Shown one piece after another: positions 35,698 through 44,006 of a stretch of DNA of 64,000 nt. A model generated the notes under the pieces. The model saw only the letters and a list, made by a program, of their open reading frames with translations, was not told the origin of the DNA and did no database searches. Source of the DNA: Paenibacillus methanolicus (lineage in GTDB: Bacteria > Bacillota > Bacilli > Paenibacillales > Paenibacillaceae); assembly GCF_008124765.1 (NCBI RefSeq), contig NZ_VNHS01000001.1, positions 1 to 64,000 on the forward strand, written 5' to 3'. Numbering within the stretch: position 1 is the first letter of the stretch; every line of letters begins with the position of its first letter. A program made the position numbers and the translations under genes.

Positions 35698-36926
35698 CAA
35701 GCAAAGGGGAGGAGACGGATCTCATCATCGTTGGCGCTGGTCCTGCCGGGTTATCAGCCGCGAACAAAGCGGCCGAGTATGGTCTGCGGGTCACCGTTAT
35801 CGATGAATTCCCGGAGCCGGGCGGCCGAATGCTTGGTCAGTTCCACGAGGAGTCCGGCCATTGGTGGGTTGGCAAGCAGATCGCCGATGAATTGATTGCG
35901 GAAGCCGGCAGGCGTGGGGTTCGCATCCGGTGCGGCGTCTCTGTATACGGTATGCTGAAGGTGGATGACCGATTTGAGGTATCGACCTCCATAGGCGCCC
36001 TGTTTGCGCCTCGCGTGCTGCTTGCGACGGGAGCGGCCGAGATTCCGATGCCGGTGCAAGGCTGGACGCTGCCGGGGGTGATGTCCATCGGCGCGGCCCA
36101 GGTCATGGCCAATGTCAATTTCGTCAAGCCTGGCAGAAGAGGGCTCATTGTCGGTATTAATGTTCTCGCGATGGCAATTGCCAGGGAGCTCTCGGTAAGC
36201 GGCGTCTCCCTAGCCGGCATCGTGCTCCCGCCTGCAGGTCCATTGGCGGGAGCTGCTGCTAAGCCGAAGGACAATCTTGAGCTGCTTATGGGCTTGTCCC
36301 ATCTTGCTCCGTCTCCGATCCTTCGAATGGGCAGCAGAATCGCGCGTTCATGCAATCTCGCGGGATGGATCGCGAATTTCTTCCCCAGAAAAGGGATTCG
36401 GATGTGGGATATTCCGCTTCAGCTGCGTACCGCCGCCGTGTCGATTAACGGGAACGAGCGGGTCGAGTCCGTGACGCTGGCCCAAGTCGATGCCAAAGGA
36501 GAGATCCTCGACGGCAGCCAATGGGAGGAGCCGGTTGATTTCGTCGCGCTTGCCGGCGGTTTATATCCGCTGGCGGAGCTGGCCTCGGTGGCAGGCTGTC
36601 CCTTTATCTACACGCCTGAGCTAGGCGGTCACTTGCCGCTTCATAGCGAGCAGATGCGAACGCCGGTAGAAGGCTTGTACGTCGCCGGTAATATTACGGG
36701 GGTGGAGAGCGCGTTAGTCGCGATGTCTCAGGGCCGATTGGCGGCGGCGTCCATAGGCGTAGATGCCGACGCGATCGGCAGCGGCGGCGATCGGATCGTA
36801 GCTGAGGCGATGGAGGAGGTCGGCCGTACGCGGGCTGCGGCGCTAATCCAGTTCCAGCCGGGCATTGCGGAGGCAAGACGAGGCATTTACCGGCTATGGC
36901 AGGAAACCATTGAAGTTGGAGTGTGA
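35694..36926 (+). CDS. FAD/NAD(P)-binding subunit of heteromeric amino-acid dehydrogenase
   Basis: A 410-residue flavoprotein with an FAD Rossmann motif LIIVGAGPAGLSAA (about residues 9-22), followed by EPGGRMLGQFH, which is typical of HcnB/sarcosine-oxidase-alpha/LhpF-like subunits. The central segment GRRGLIVGINVLAMAIA forms a second nucleotide-binding fold, and GLYVAGNITGVE closes the FAD site. It pairs with the two FeS proteins before it. Together with the DAO-type flavoprotein at 29436 the set reproduces a D-hydroxyproline dehydrogenase complex (LhpB/E/F type), passing electrons to the respiratory chain rather than to oxygen. Confidence 0.85.
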   Translation: MTSKGEETDLIIVGAGPAGLSAANKAAEYGLRVTVIDEFPEPGGRMLGQFHEESGHWWVGKQIADELIAEAGRRGVRIRCGVSVYGMLKVDDRFEVSTSIGALFAPRVLLATGAAEIPMPVQGWTLPGVMSIGAAQVMANVNFVKPGRRGLIVGINVLAMAIARELSVSGVSLAGIVLPPAGPLAGAAAKPKDNLELLMGLSHLAPSPILRMGSRIARSCNLAGWIANFFPRKGIRMWDIPLQLRTAAVSINGNERVESVTLAQVDAKGEILDGSQWEEPVDFVALAGGLYPLAELASVAGCPFIYTPELGGHLPLHSEQMRTPVEGLYVAGNITGVESALVAMSQGRLAAASIGVDADAIGSGGDRIVAEAMEEVGRTRAAALIQFQPGIAEARRGIYRLWQETIEVGV

Positions 36927-36933
36927 CGAGGCA

Positions 36934-38373
36934 ATGGCGGTTAACGCGGGGAGCAGCACCAATATCATTGTTCGACTAGAGATGGATAAGCAGAAAATCG
37001 CTTTCGGCCAAATGATGACGGCAATCGGCGAGGCTGGCGGCGAAGTGCTCGCCGTCGACGTCAGCGGGATCGCGAAGCAAACCATGATCTATGACTTGAC
37101 GATCAGCTTGAATCCGATCTTGACTTCATCGGTTGTTGCGCAGATGAACGGGCTGGTCGGCGTCAACGTGATCAAAGTATCGGATCAGACCATGCTGATG
37201 CATCTCGGCGGCAAGATCGAGGTCAATCCCAAGCTTAGGATCAAGAATCGGGACGACTTATCCCGCGTGTATACGCCTGGCGTCGCCAGAGTGAGCATGG
37301 CGATCCATGACGATCCTTCCGCGGCCTATTCCTTAACGATCAAACGAAATACGGTGGCCGTCGTCTCGGACGGGTCCGCCGTTCTTGGACTCGGCAACAT
37401 CGGCCCCCTCGCGGCTATGCCGGTGATGGAGGGCAAAGCGATGCTATTCAAGCAGCTTGCGGACGTCGACGCGTTCCCGATCTGCATCGATACGCAGGAT
37501 ACCGAGGAGATCATCGAGACGATCAAGCGAATCGCGCCTGCATTCGGCGGGATCAATCTGGAGGATATCTCCTCTCCGCGCTGCTTCGAGATCGAACGCC
37601 GCTTGATCGAAGAACTCGACATTCCCGTCTTTCATGACGACCAGCACGGCACGGCCGTCGTGCTGCTTGCCGGTCTCTACAATGCCGTCAAGCTGGTGGG
37701 AAAGCGGCTTCAGGATTGCCGGGTTGTGCTGAGCGGCGTCGGGGCAGCCGGGTCGGCTTGCACGAAAATCCTATTGTCCGCGGGCGTAACGGATATTATC
37801 GGCGTCGATCGATGCGGTGCGCTCGTCCGCGGTCAGACTTACGATCATGAAGCGTGGGATTGGTATGCGGAGCATACCAATCCACGTTTGAAGACGGGAA
37901 CCTTATCCGAAGTGATCCATGGCGCGGACATATTCATCGGGGTGTCGGGTCCAGGCGTGTTAACGGCGTCCGATGTCCGGAATATGGGGAAGGATCCCAT
38001 CGTATTCGCGATGGCGAATCCAACGCCGGAAATTCTTCCCGAAGAGGTCGAGGGCATCGTGAAGGTGATGGCGACCGGGCGGTCCGATTATCCGAATCAA
38101 ATCAATAATGTGTTATGTTTCCCGGGGTTGTTCCGAGGTGTGCTCGATTGCCGGGCATCGCGCATCACGGAGGCCATGAAGCTCGCCGCGGCGGCTGCGA
38201 TTGCCTCGGTCGTTCAGGATCACGAGTTGAACGAGAATTTCATTATTCCGAGTATTTTCAATCAGGAAGTCGTCGAGCGGGTACGGAGGGCGGTCATGGA
38301 GGTAGCCTACGAATCCGGCGTTGCGCGCCGGCGCGATCTTCGCGCCCGCGAGGGGCACCCCTTGCAAATGTGA
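36934..38373 (+). CDS. NAD-dependent malic enzyme with ACT-like N-terminal domain
   Basis: A 479-residue malic enzyme of the short bacterial type, decarboxylating malate to pyruvate. An ACT-like regulatory segment (about residues 1-85) precedes the catalytic domain (about 90-250, with VYTPGVARVS and FHDDQHGTAV). The NAD domain follows (VVLSGVGAAGSAC, GVSGPGVLT, AMANPTPEI). The ATG at 36934 follows GACGAGG and gives the expected length. It closes the hydroxyproline operon, where it would let 2-oxoglutarate-derived malate feed pyruvate and gluconeogenic needs during growth on the amino acid. A terminator follows. Confidence 0.9.
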   Translation: MAVNAGSSTNIIVRLEMDKQKIAFGQMMTAIGEAGGEVLAVDVSGIAKQTMIYDLTISLNPILTSSVVAQMNGLVGVNVIKVSDQTMLMHLGGKIEVNPKLRIKNRDDLSRVYTPGVARVSMAIHDDPSAAYSLTIKRNTVAVVSDGSAVLGLGNIGPLAAMPVMEGKAMLFKQLADVDAFPICIDTQDTEEIIETIKRIAPAFGGINLEDISSPRCFEIERRLIEELDIPVFHDDQHGTAVVLLAGLYNAVKLVGKRLQDCRVVLSGVGAAGSACTKILLSAGVTDIIGVDRCGALVRGQTYDHEAWDWYAEHTNPRLKTGTLSEVIHGADIFIGVSGPGVLTASDVRNMGKDPIVFAMANPTPEILPEEVEGIVKVMATGRSDYPNQINNVLCFPGLFRGVLDCRASRITEAMKLAAAAAIASVVQDHELNENFIIPSIFNQEVVERVRRAVMEVAYESGVARRRDLRAREGHPLQM

Positions 38374-38381
38374 TGCGTTCT

Positions 38382-38417
38382 GGAAGCCGTTGCCCCGCGT
38401 CGACGGCTTCCTTCTTG
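38382..38417 (+). terminator. Rho-independent terminator of the hydroxyproline operon
   Basis: GGAAGCCGT pairs with ACGGCTTCC across a 12-base loop and is followed by TTCTTGT. Confidence 0.8.
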
Positions 38418-38443
38418 TATCCTTGGCAAAGGAGCTGTAGCTG

Positions 38444-38768
38444 ATGAGGTTTATGGAGTTTGCGTATACACGCCCAGACATGAATGAGCTGGAGAACCAT
38501 CTGGGCGCGCTCATTGAGAGGCTAGAGAACGAAACGACCGCCGAGGGACAGAATAGCGTCATGGCGGAAATCCACGGCTTGCGCACAGACTATGAATCGA
38601 TGTGCGAGATTGCCTACATCCGGTACACGATGGATACATCCAACGCGGCATATATGGCCGAACAGGACTTTATCGATGAAACAAGGCCCCTCTATCAACA
38701 GCTGGTCTCGCAATATTACCGCGCGATCACTCGGAGATCGAAGCCTGGATGGACCAAGTCGATGATCG
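38444..38768 (+). pseudogene. N-terminal remnant of an M3-family oligoendopeptidase
   Basis: About 95 residues match the N terminus of the M3 oligoendopeptidase family (PepF-like): MRFMEFAYTRPDM, the LRTDYESMCEIAYIRYTMDT segment and FIDETRPLYQQLVSQYYRA. After 38729 similarity continues briefly in the +1 frame (HSEIEAWMDQV) and then ends; the HExxH catalytic half is gone. A good ribosome site (AAAGGAG) remains. The tail runs into the 3' end of the oppositely oriented AraC gene, suggesting that a deletion joined the two. An oligopeptidase here would have suited the hydroxyproline theme. Confidence 0.78.
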
Positions 38769-38792
38769 CCGATTATAGCGGGAGATCTTTGA

Positions 38793-39707
38793 TTATGGCT
38801 TCAATCCTCGTGCGGAATCGTCGAGTATCATGCTTTTGTTGCGGTAGCTGGAAGGAGAGAGCCCTTGCTTGTTCGTGAAGACGGAGGAGAAATAGGGCGG
38901 ATTGTTAAAGCCGACTTCTTCGGCGATGCGAGCGACGGACCAATCGGTCTGGAGCAGCAGCTTCTTCGCTTGTTCGATCCGGTATTGCTGCAAGTAATCA
39001 ATGGGCGTGACGCCGTATACTTTCAACATGCATTTGGCCAAATAGTTGGGATGATAATTAAAAACCCGCTGCAGCAGGGCGTTCGTAATTTTTTGGTTGT
39101 AATTATGGCGAATGAATAGCTCAACCTTCTCTGCCAGCCGGAGGGCCGTCGAGTCGGTCGATCGCTCCGCCTCTTGGTTCAAATGCTGCATGAACATTTG
39201 AAAAGCGGTCTGTTTTTTCCAGTTTCGAAGCGAACGCGGGTCGTGATCCAAGGCGTAAAACGCGGTCAGATCGTCCATGGATTTGTCGGAGAGCTTCATG
39301 ACTTTCGGAATGAAAATCGAGCTCACTTCGCAATGATTCAGATAAGCAGCTTGCTTATGCTTCTCGAAGAGCGCGATTTGATTGTCGAGGCATTCGTTCA
39401 TCGTGTTCATTTCATCCCATGCCCCGAAGGTTTGAAAGTGAATCCATGTAATATCGGTCTCTTCCGGGCATGGGGCAGTCCCGTAGTGGAAGCCGTCCGG
39501 ACGCAGAATGATGGCTTCTCCTTCGCTCAGGCCCCACTCCTTGTCATTCTCCCCGATGAACAACGTACCCTTGGTCACGATGATAATATCGAACACATTG
39601 ATCGAGAAGCGGCTGACATGTCGTTCGCCCTTGAAATAAGTGTGCTTACCGCTATCAATAAAATAAGGGATCGGGGGAGTTACAAAATGCAATATCGGCC
39701 AAGACAT
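38793..39707 (-). CDS. AraC-family transcriptional regulator
   Basis: A 304-residue regulator with an N-terminal cupin-like sensing domain (about residues 20-110, with GEAIILRPDGFHYG) and a C-terminal pair of AraC helix-turn-helix motifs (about 200-295). In the latter, TNALLQRVFNYHPNYLAKCM is the first helix-turn-helix and WSVARIAEEVGFNNPPYFSSVF the second. Such cytoplasmic AraC proteins usually activate sugar-utilisation genes. It is divergent from the XRE-cupin gene with a 234-base gap, and convergent with the M3 remnant. Its targets may be the arabinose-related genes to its right, but no site is identified. Confidence 0.9.
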   Translation of the reverse strand: MSWPILHFVTPPIPYFIDSGKHTYFKGERHVSRFSINVFDIIIVTKGTLFIGENDKEWGLSEGEAIILRPDGFHYGTAPCPEETDITWIHFQTFGAWDEMNTMNECLDNQIALFEKHKQAAYLNHCEVSSIFIPKVMKLSDKSMDDLTAFYALDHDPRSLRNWKKQTAFQMFMQHLNQEAERSTDSTALRLAEKVELFIRHNYNQKITNALLQRVFNYHPNYLAKCMLKVYGVTPIDYLQQYRIEQAKKLLLQTDWSVARIAEEVGFNNPPYFSSVFTNKQGLSPSSYRNKSMILDDSARGLKP

Positions 39708-39903
39708 GATTTTGTTCCTCGCTTAGGTTGGAATTTTAGAACACCGGGTTGAATTTCGGGATGTGAATACCGCGCATGACTCGGTAACATGTAGATTATA
39801 CCATGTCCCGCAACAATGAAATATTAGTAAAGAGAGCTCCTATCGGCGCAAGTCATTTTCGTATTTGACAATGACAAGCATGTATAGTTTCATGGAATTA
39901 CAC

Positions 39904-39918
39904 ATTGTTGAATACAAT
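39904..39918. promoter_or_regulatory. Dyad ATTGT-N5-ACAAT ahead of the XRE-cupin gene
   Basis: A perfect five-base inverted repeat 24 bases upstream of the ATG at 39942, with a TTGACA at 39865-39870 before it. It is a plausible autoregulatory site for the XRE protein. Confidence 0.4.
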
Positions 39919-39941
39919 TGCATGGTAGGGGATCGATAATC

Positions 39942-40487
39942 ATGGAACTCGGAAGTAAAATACGAAAACTTCGCAAAGAACAGAACCGAAGTCTGGATGA
40001 TATCGCGGCGGCTTGCGGATTCACGAAGAGCCTGCTATCCAAGATCGAGAACGGGAAGAGCGTTCCGCCGATCGGCACGCTCATCAAAATCGCCGAGGCG
40101 CTCGGGACGAAAATATCGGTCCTGCTGGATGACGAAGATCAGAACGGCACGGTGTATACGACTAGCGAGGCCACGGTCAAAAAGATGGTGAAGACCGATA
40201 AGGGGTACGCTTTCGCGGCCATCGCGGCGGAGAGGCCGGAGAAATTGATGCAGCCATTCTACTTCATTGCGAAGAAAGGCAAGACCGGACACAACCAACA
40301 CTCGCATGTCGGGCAAGAGTTTATCTATGTGCTGGAAGGGACGATGGTCTATAACGTAGGTTCGGAGTCGCACACCTTGGCGCCGGGAGACAGTCTGTAC
40401 TTCGATTCCGTCGAGAAGCACGCGTATACGCTGGTCACGGATGAAGTCAAATACATCTCGGTATTCTGCTCCGACTCCAAAGCATGA
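39942..40487 (+). CDS. XRE-family regulator with C-terminal cupin domain
   Basis: A 181-residue protein: an HTH_3 domain (residues 3-60; LDDIAAACGFTKSLLSKIENGKSVPP is the recognition unit) joined to a cupin_2 sensor (about 105-175; HNQHSHVGQEFIYVLEG and LAPGDSLYFDS). The cupin holds two His and a Glu for a metal or ligand. This class controls small-molecule catabolism and transport. The ATG at 39942 follows TAGGGGAT; the frame is open 24 bases further. Lying between the hydroxyproline operon and the two-component system, it is a candidate regulator of amino-acid use. Confidence 0.9.
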   Translation: MELGSKIRKLRKEQNRSLDDIAAACGFTKSLLSKIENGKSVPPIGTLIKIAEALGTKISVLLDDEDQNGTVYTTSEATVKKMVKTDKGYAFAAIAAERPEKLMQPFYFIAKKGKTGHNQHSHVGQEFIYVLEGTMVYNVGSESHTLAPGDSLYFDSVEKHAYTLVTDEVKYISVFCSDSKA

Positions 40488-40537
40488 GCACTCGAGCGTG
40501 ACGGTTGGCAGTTTCCATAGAGGCAGGGGGAAATCAT

Positions 40538-42067
40538 ATGCTGCGCGTATTAGTTGTGGATGACGAACCTAAACATCGAAGAGGACTGTCTCGCATGATC
40601 CAAGAACTGCGGCCTGACTACCAAATCCTACACGCAAAAGACGGGATGGAGGCTTTAGCGAGCCTTACGGCTAATCCCGTCGATTTGGTGTTTACGGATA
40701 TCGAAATGCCGATCATGGACGGCTTGCAGTTCATCGAGCAAATGAACGTGAGAGGCGGGGGCGAAAGCATCGTCATCATGAGCGCCTACTCGCATTTCGA
40801 ATATGCGCGAAGAGCGGTGCAACTCGGAGCTTGCGACTATCTCCTCAAGCCGATCGAAGAAGAGAAGGTAACTCAGACGCTGCTCAAGGCCGAATCCAAG
40901 TATAAGACGGAGCAATTGGCCTCGATCGACATGCTGCTTGCCCGCGTGCTCGAAGGGGCATCGTCCCCGGACGATATTCGCTTGCTGGAGAAGAGCTGCC
41001 CGGTCGGGAAGGGGGGTGTGCTGGCTATCGAGTTCAAGCGTCCTTCATGTCCGGGAATGCCGACGCTAATCCGCCGCCAGATTATGGAGAGGGTCGGACA
41101 ATGGTCGAAGGAGCAGGGCGTAAGGTCGGTGTTTCATGAACCGGACCGCATGGAGCTGTTAATGGCGGTGCTGACGGCCGATGCCGACGATTCGTCCTTC
41201 TGGCCGAACGATCTGCGGCAGCGACTCCAACCCGTCATCGAGGAGCTTTCATGTAAACTTGGGATCGAGTTGACCATCGGCGCGGGTGAGCCGTTCTACG
41301 CTTGGGGACAGGACGTTCACGCATCGTGCGAACGAGCGCTCTTGGCGCTTCAGGCCAGATTTTATCACGGTGGCAATGCCTGTTATACGTCGATGTCCAT
41401 GGCCTTGCGAAGTCATGCCGCCATGATGAAGTTGGATACCGGTTTGCTGACGAGAGCCATTCAATCCGGGGACAAGCCGGCGATCTTGAATGGCATTCGC
41501 GCCGCGACGGCTCACGTACTCGAGAAGGGAATGCCGTCTCCGGAAGCGTTCAAGCTGTCTCTGGCCGCATCCATTCATCAGTTGCACGCTTGCCTGTCGG
41601 AGAAAGGCCACGCCATAAAAGACGCGGATCTGCATGAGGAGACTTTCTTGAGAAGCGGGGACTGGACGGAATTATGGGAGGCCGTAGAGCATTGGGTCGC
41701 GTGCGTCACCGATCAACTCGACAATCGGAAGCACAAACGTAACGAGTCCATCATCGAGACCTGCAAGTCCTATATCGAGAGCCATTATGCCGAGGAGTTG
41801 TCGCTTAGCTTATTGGCGGAGAAATTCCATTTTAACGCCTCTTATTTCTGCATGCTCTTCAAGAACAATACCCGCACGACCGTCAGCCAATACATTATTC
41901 AGACCCGGATGAACCACGCGGCAAGCATGCTGAGACAGACGACTTTGAAGGTCTATGAAATCGCGGCCATGGTAGGTTACAAGGACGTGAAATATTTTAT
42001 TCGGCTTTTTCGCAAAGAATACGGCGCGAGCCCGGATGAATATCGTCATCTCTCCGCTACCCGATAA
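40538..42067 (+). CDS. Response regulator with AraC-type output (YesN-like)
   Basis: A 509-residue regulator. The receiver domain (1-120) has the acidic pocket DDE (8-10), phosphoacceptor D54 in FTDIEMP, and the conserved Lys of LLKPIEE. A long middle region (about 130-390) of the YesN type has no clear motif. The C-terminal AraC helix-turn-helix pair (about 405-505) includes LSLLAEKFHFNASYFCMLF and YEIAAMVGYKDVKYFIRLF. The ATG at 40538 follows GCAGGGGG. The histidine kinase gene begins 14 bases after its stop. Together they probably sense a carbohydrate at the cell surface and activate the transporter operon just downstream. Confidence 0.93.
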   Translation: MLRVLVVDDEPKHRRGLSRMIQELRPDYQILHAKDGMEALASLTANPVDLVFTDIEMPIMDGLQFIEQMNVRGGGESIVIMSAYSHFEYARRAVQLGACDYLLKPIEEEKVTQTLLKAESKYKTEQLASIDMLLARVLEGASSPDDIRLLEKSCPVGKGGVLAIEFKRPSCPGMPTLIRRQIMERVGQWSKEQGVRSVFHEPDRMELLMAVLTADADDSSFWPNDLRQRLQPVIEELSCKLGIELTIGAGEPFYAWGQDVHASCERALLALQARFYHGGNACYTSMSMALRSHAAMMKLDTGLLTRAIQSGDKPAILNGIRAATAHVLEKGMPSPEAFKLSLAASIHQLHACLSEKGHAIKDADLHEETFLRSGDWTELWEAVEHWVACVTDQLDNRKHKRNESIIETCKSYIESHYAEELSLSLLAEKFHFNASYFCMLFKNNTRTTVSQYIIQTRMNHAASMLRQTTLKVYEIAAMVGYKDVKYFIRLFRKEYGASPDEYRHLSATR

Positions 42068-42081
42068 AGGATGAGGTCCAT

Positions 42082-43896
42082 TTGCGTACCCTTATGAAGC
42101 GATTATGGATGAGCGTCAAACGCCTTAGCATCAGGTCGAAACTTCTTCTATCGTATGCCTTGCTCGTGCTGATTCCGATCACGATTATGGGCGCCAAATA
42201 CTACTACGCAAGCAAAGGCTTCATTGAAAACTTCTCGCGCGAAAACGTCTATTCCATCGTCAAGCAAAACAACGAAATCATCGATTCGGAGCTCTCGCAA
42301 ATCGAGGCCGATAGTCTGGCCTTGATTGGAGATCCCGTCATGTACGAACAATATCTTCGCGCCGATCCGCAGGATGAATACGGCATGGTGACGATGGAGA
42401 AAAACGTGCTGAAAGCTTTGGAAAAATATTTGCCCGAAACCTCGCAGCTCTACTCGTATCATTTGCTGACCAGCTACTCGAACATCGGCAATTCCGCGTT
42501 CATTCCCTACCAGACGTTCGCGTCCACGGCGCTGCATCAAGCTGCGCGGGAAGGCGATGGCGCGATGAAATGGGTGCCGACGTTCCATTTTGCGGATATG
42601 TTCGGCGCTGATGGCGGCGAATCGTATTCCTCTTCGCAATATCCTCCTTTATTGGCCGGCGTCCGGCTATTGAAGTTCTTTCATATCACGGGCAGCGCCA
42701 TCACCGAGTTAAGCGGCCGAGCCGAACCGCCGATCCTGCTCTTCACCTTCAAGCCGGAGCTGCTTGCCTCCCGTTTCGAACGTACGCTGCCTTCTAACGG
42801 CGCGGCGTACTTTGTTATCAGCGCGCAAGGAAACTTGGTCGCGCAGAGCGATCGGGAGGGAGCGGGGACGAGGATCGAACCCCAGTGGCTGGATCGAATG
42901 AAACGCCTCAAGAGCGGGACGATCACCGTCGTTCAAGATGGCAAGCCGCTCATTATTTGCTTCGACACGTCGGCGGTAACCGGCTGGATCGCGGGCATCA
43001 CCGTCTCCTCGGACATGCTGCTGGATACGTTTATGCCGCAAATTACGTCGTATACGTTTTATCTCGGACTCGTGCTGCTCTTCATTTCGCTGTTCCTGGC
43101 TTGCTTGTTCGCGGAATCGATTACGCGTCCGATCAACCAGCTCATCAAGGCCATTAAGAAAACGGGCAGCGGCGACTTCGGCACGCGCCTTCCGATCGTC
43201 GCTTATGACGAAATGGGGCATTTGATTCACAAATACAACCAAATGAACGAGAAGATCAACAATCTGATCGAGGAGAATTACATCGTCAAGCTGCGGGAGA
43301 AAGAGACCTTGATCATGTCGCTCAACATTCAGCTGAATCCCCACTTTCTGTATAACACGCTCAATATCATGAACTGGACGGCGCTCGAAAACAATCAAAA
43401 AGAGCTAAGCCGCATGATCATCAGCCTCTCGTCCATGCTTCAATATACGATGGAGAACCATCGGGACATCGGCGAATTCCACGAGGATATGAACTGGCTC
43501 CACAACTATATCTATATTACGGATCAGCGGTTCGAAGGGAAGTTCACGGTCAGCTGCGACATCGATCCGAATCTATACGGCTGCACGGTGCCGAAGCTGT
43601 TCCTTCAGCCGTTCGTGGAAAATGCGATCGTGCACGGATTTGCGCATATTCACGACGGGGGCATCATTCGGGTTCGAGGCTGGATCGAAGAAGGCAAGCG
43701 CTGCTTTACGGTGCAAGATAACGGGAAGGGGATCACGGAAAGCCGCATGAAGGCGATCGCCGAGATGGGAAGCGACTCTATCGGGATTCATAACGTGGAT
43801 AAACGCATCAAGCTCATGTATGGCGAGCAGTATGGGGTAACCTTGACCTCGCAGGAAAATATAGGAACGACCGTGAAAATTGTGATGCCTTTGTAA
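42082..43896 (+). CDS. Sensor histidine kinase (YesM/LytS-type)
   Basis: A 604-residue membrane kinase. Helix 1 (about residues 20-42) and helix 2 (about 320-345) flank a large extracellular dCache-like sensor (about 43-315). HAMP (about 345-398) follows, then the His_kinase domain with phospho-acceptor H421 in LNPHFLYNTLN, and an HATPase_c domain (about 495-600, DNGKGI and GIGIHNVDKRI-like). The TTG at 42082 has GAGG five bases ahead and is preferred to the ATG at 42094. It forms a pair with the response regulator. The gene order kinase, then solute-binding protein, is the usual arrangement for YesMN systems controlling plant-polysaccharide transporters. Confidence 0.92.
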   Translation: MRTLMKRLWMSVKRLSIRSKLLLSYALLVLIPITIMGAKYYYASKGFIENFSRENVYSIVKQNNEIIDSELSQIEADSLALIGDPVMYEQYLRADPQDEYGMVTMEKNVLKALEKYLPETSQLYSYHLLTSYSNIGNSAFIPYQTFASTALHQAAREGDGAMKWVPTFHFADMFGADGGESYSSSQYPPLLAGVRLLKFFHITGSAITELSGRAEPPILLFTFKPELLASRFERTLPSNGAAYFVISAQGNLVAQSDREGAGTRIEPQWLDRMKRLKSGTITVVQDGKPLIICFDTSAVTGWIAGITVSSDMLLDTFMPQITSYTFYLGLVLLFISLFLACLFAESITRPINQLIKAIKKTGSGDFGTRLPIVAYDEMGHLIHKYNQMNEKINNLIEENYIVKLREKETLIMSLNIQLNPHFLYNTLNIMNWTALENNQKELSRMIISLSSMLQYTMENHRDIGEFHEDMNWLHNYIYITDQRFEGKFTVSCDIDPNLYGCTVPKLFLQPFVENAIVHGFAHIHDGGIIRVRGWIEEGKRCFTVQDNGKGITESRMKAIAEMGSDSIGIHNVDKRIKLMYGEQYGVTLTSQENIGTTVKIVMPL

Positions 43897-44006
43897 AATT
43901 AGCGAAGATCCTCCACCATTACAAAAATGATCGAATTTCAACGCGGTTTCGCTTCTATTAAACTAAATATATAAACAACATGTAAAAAGTAATGGAGGGT
44001 GAGGGC

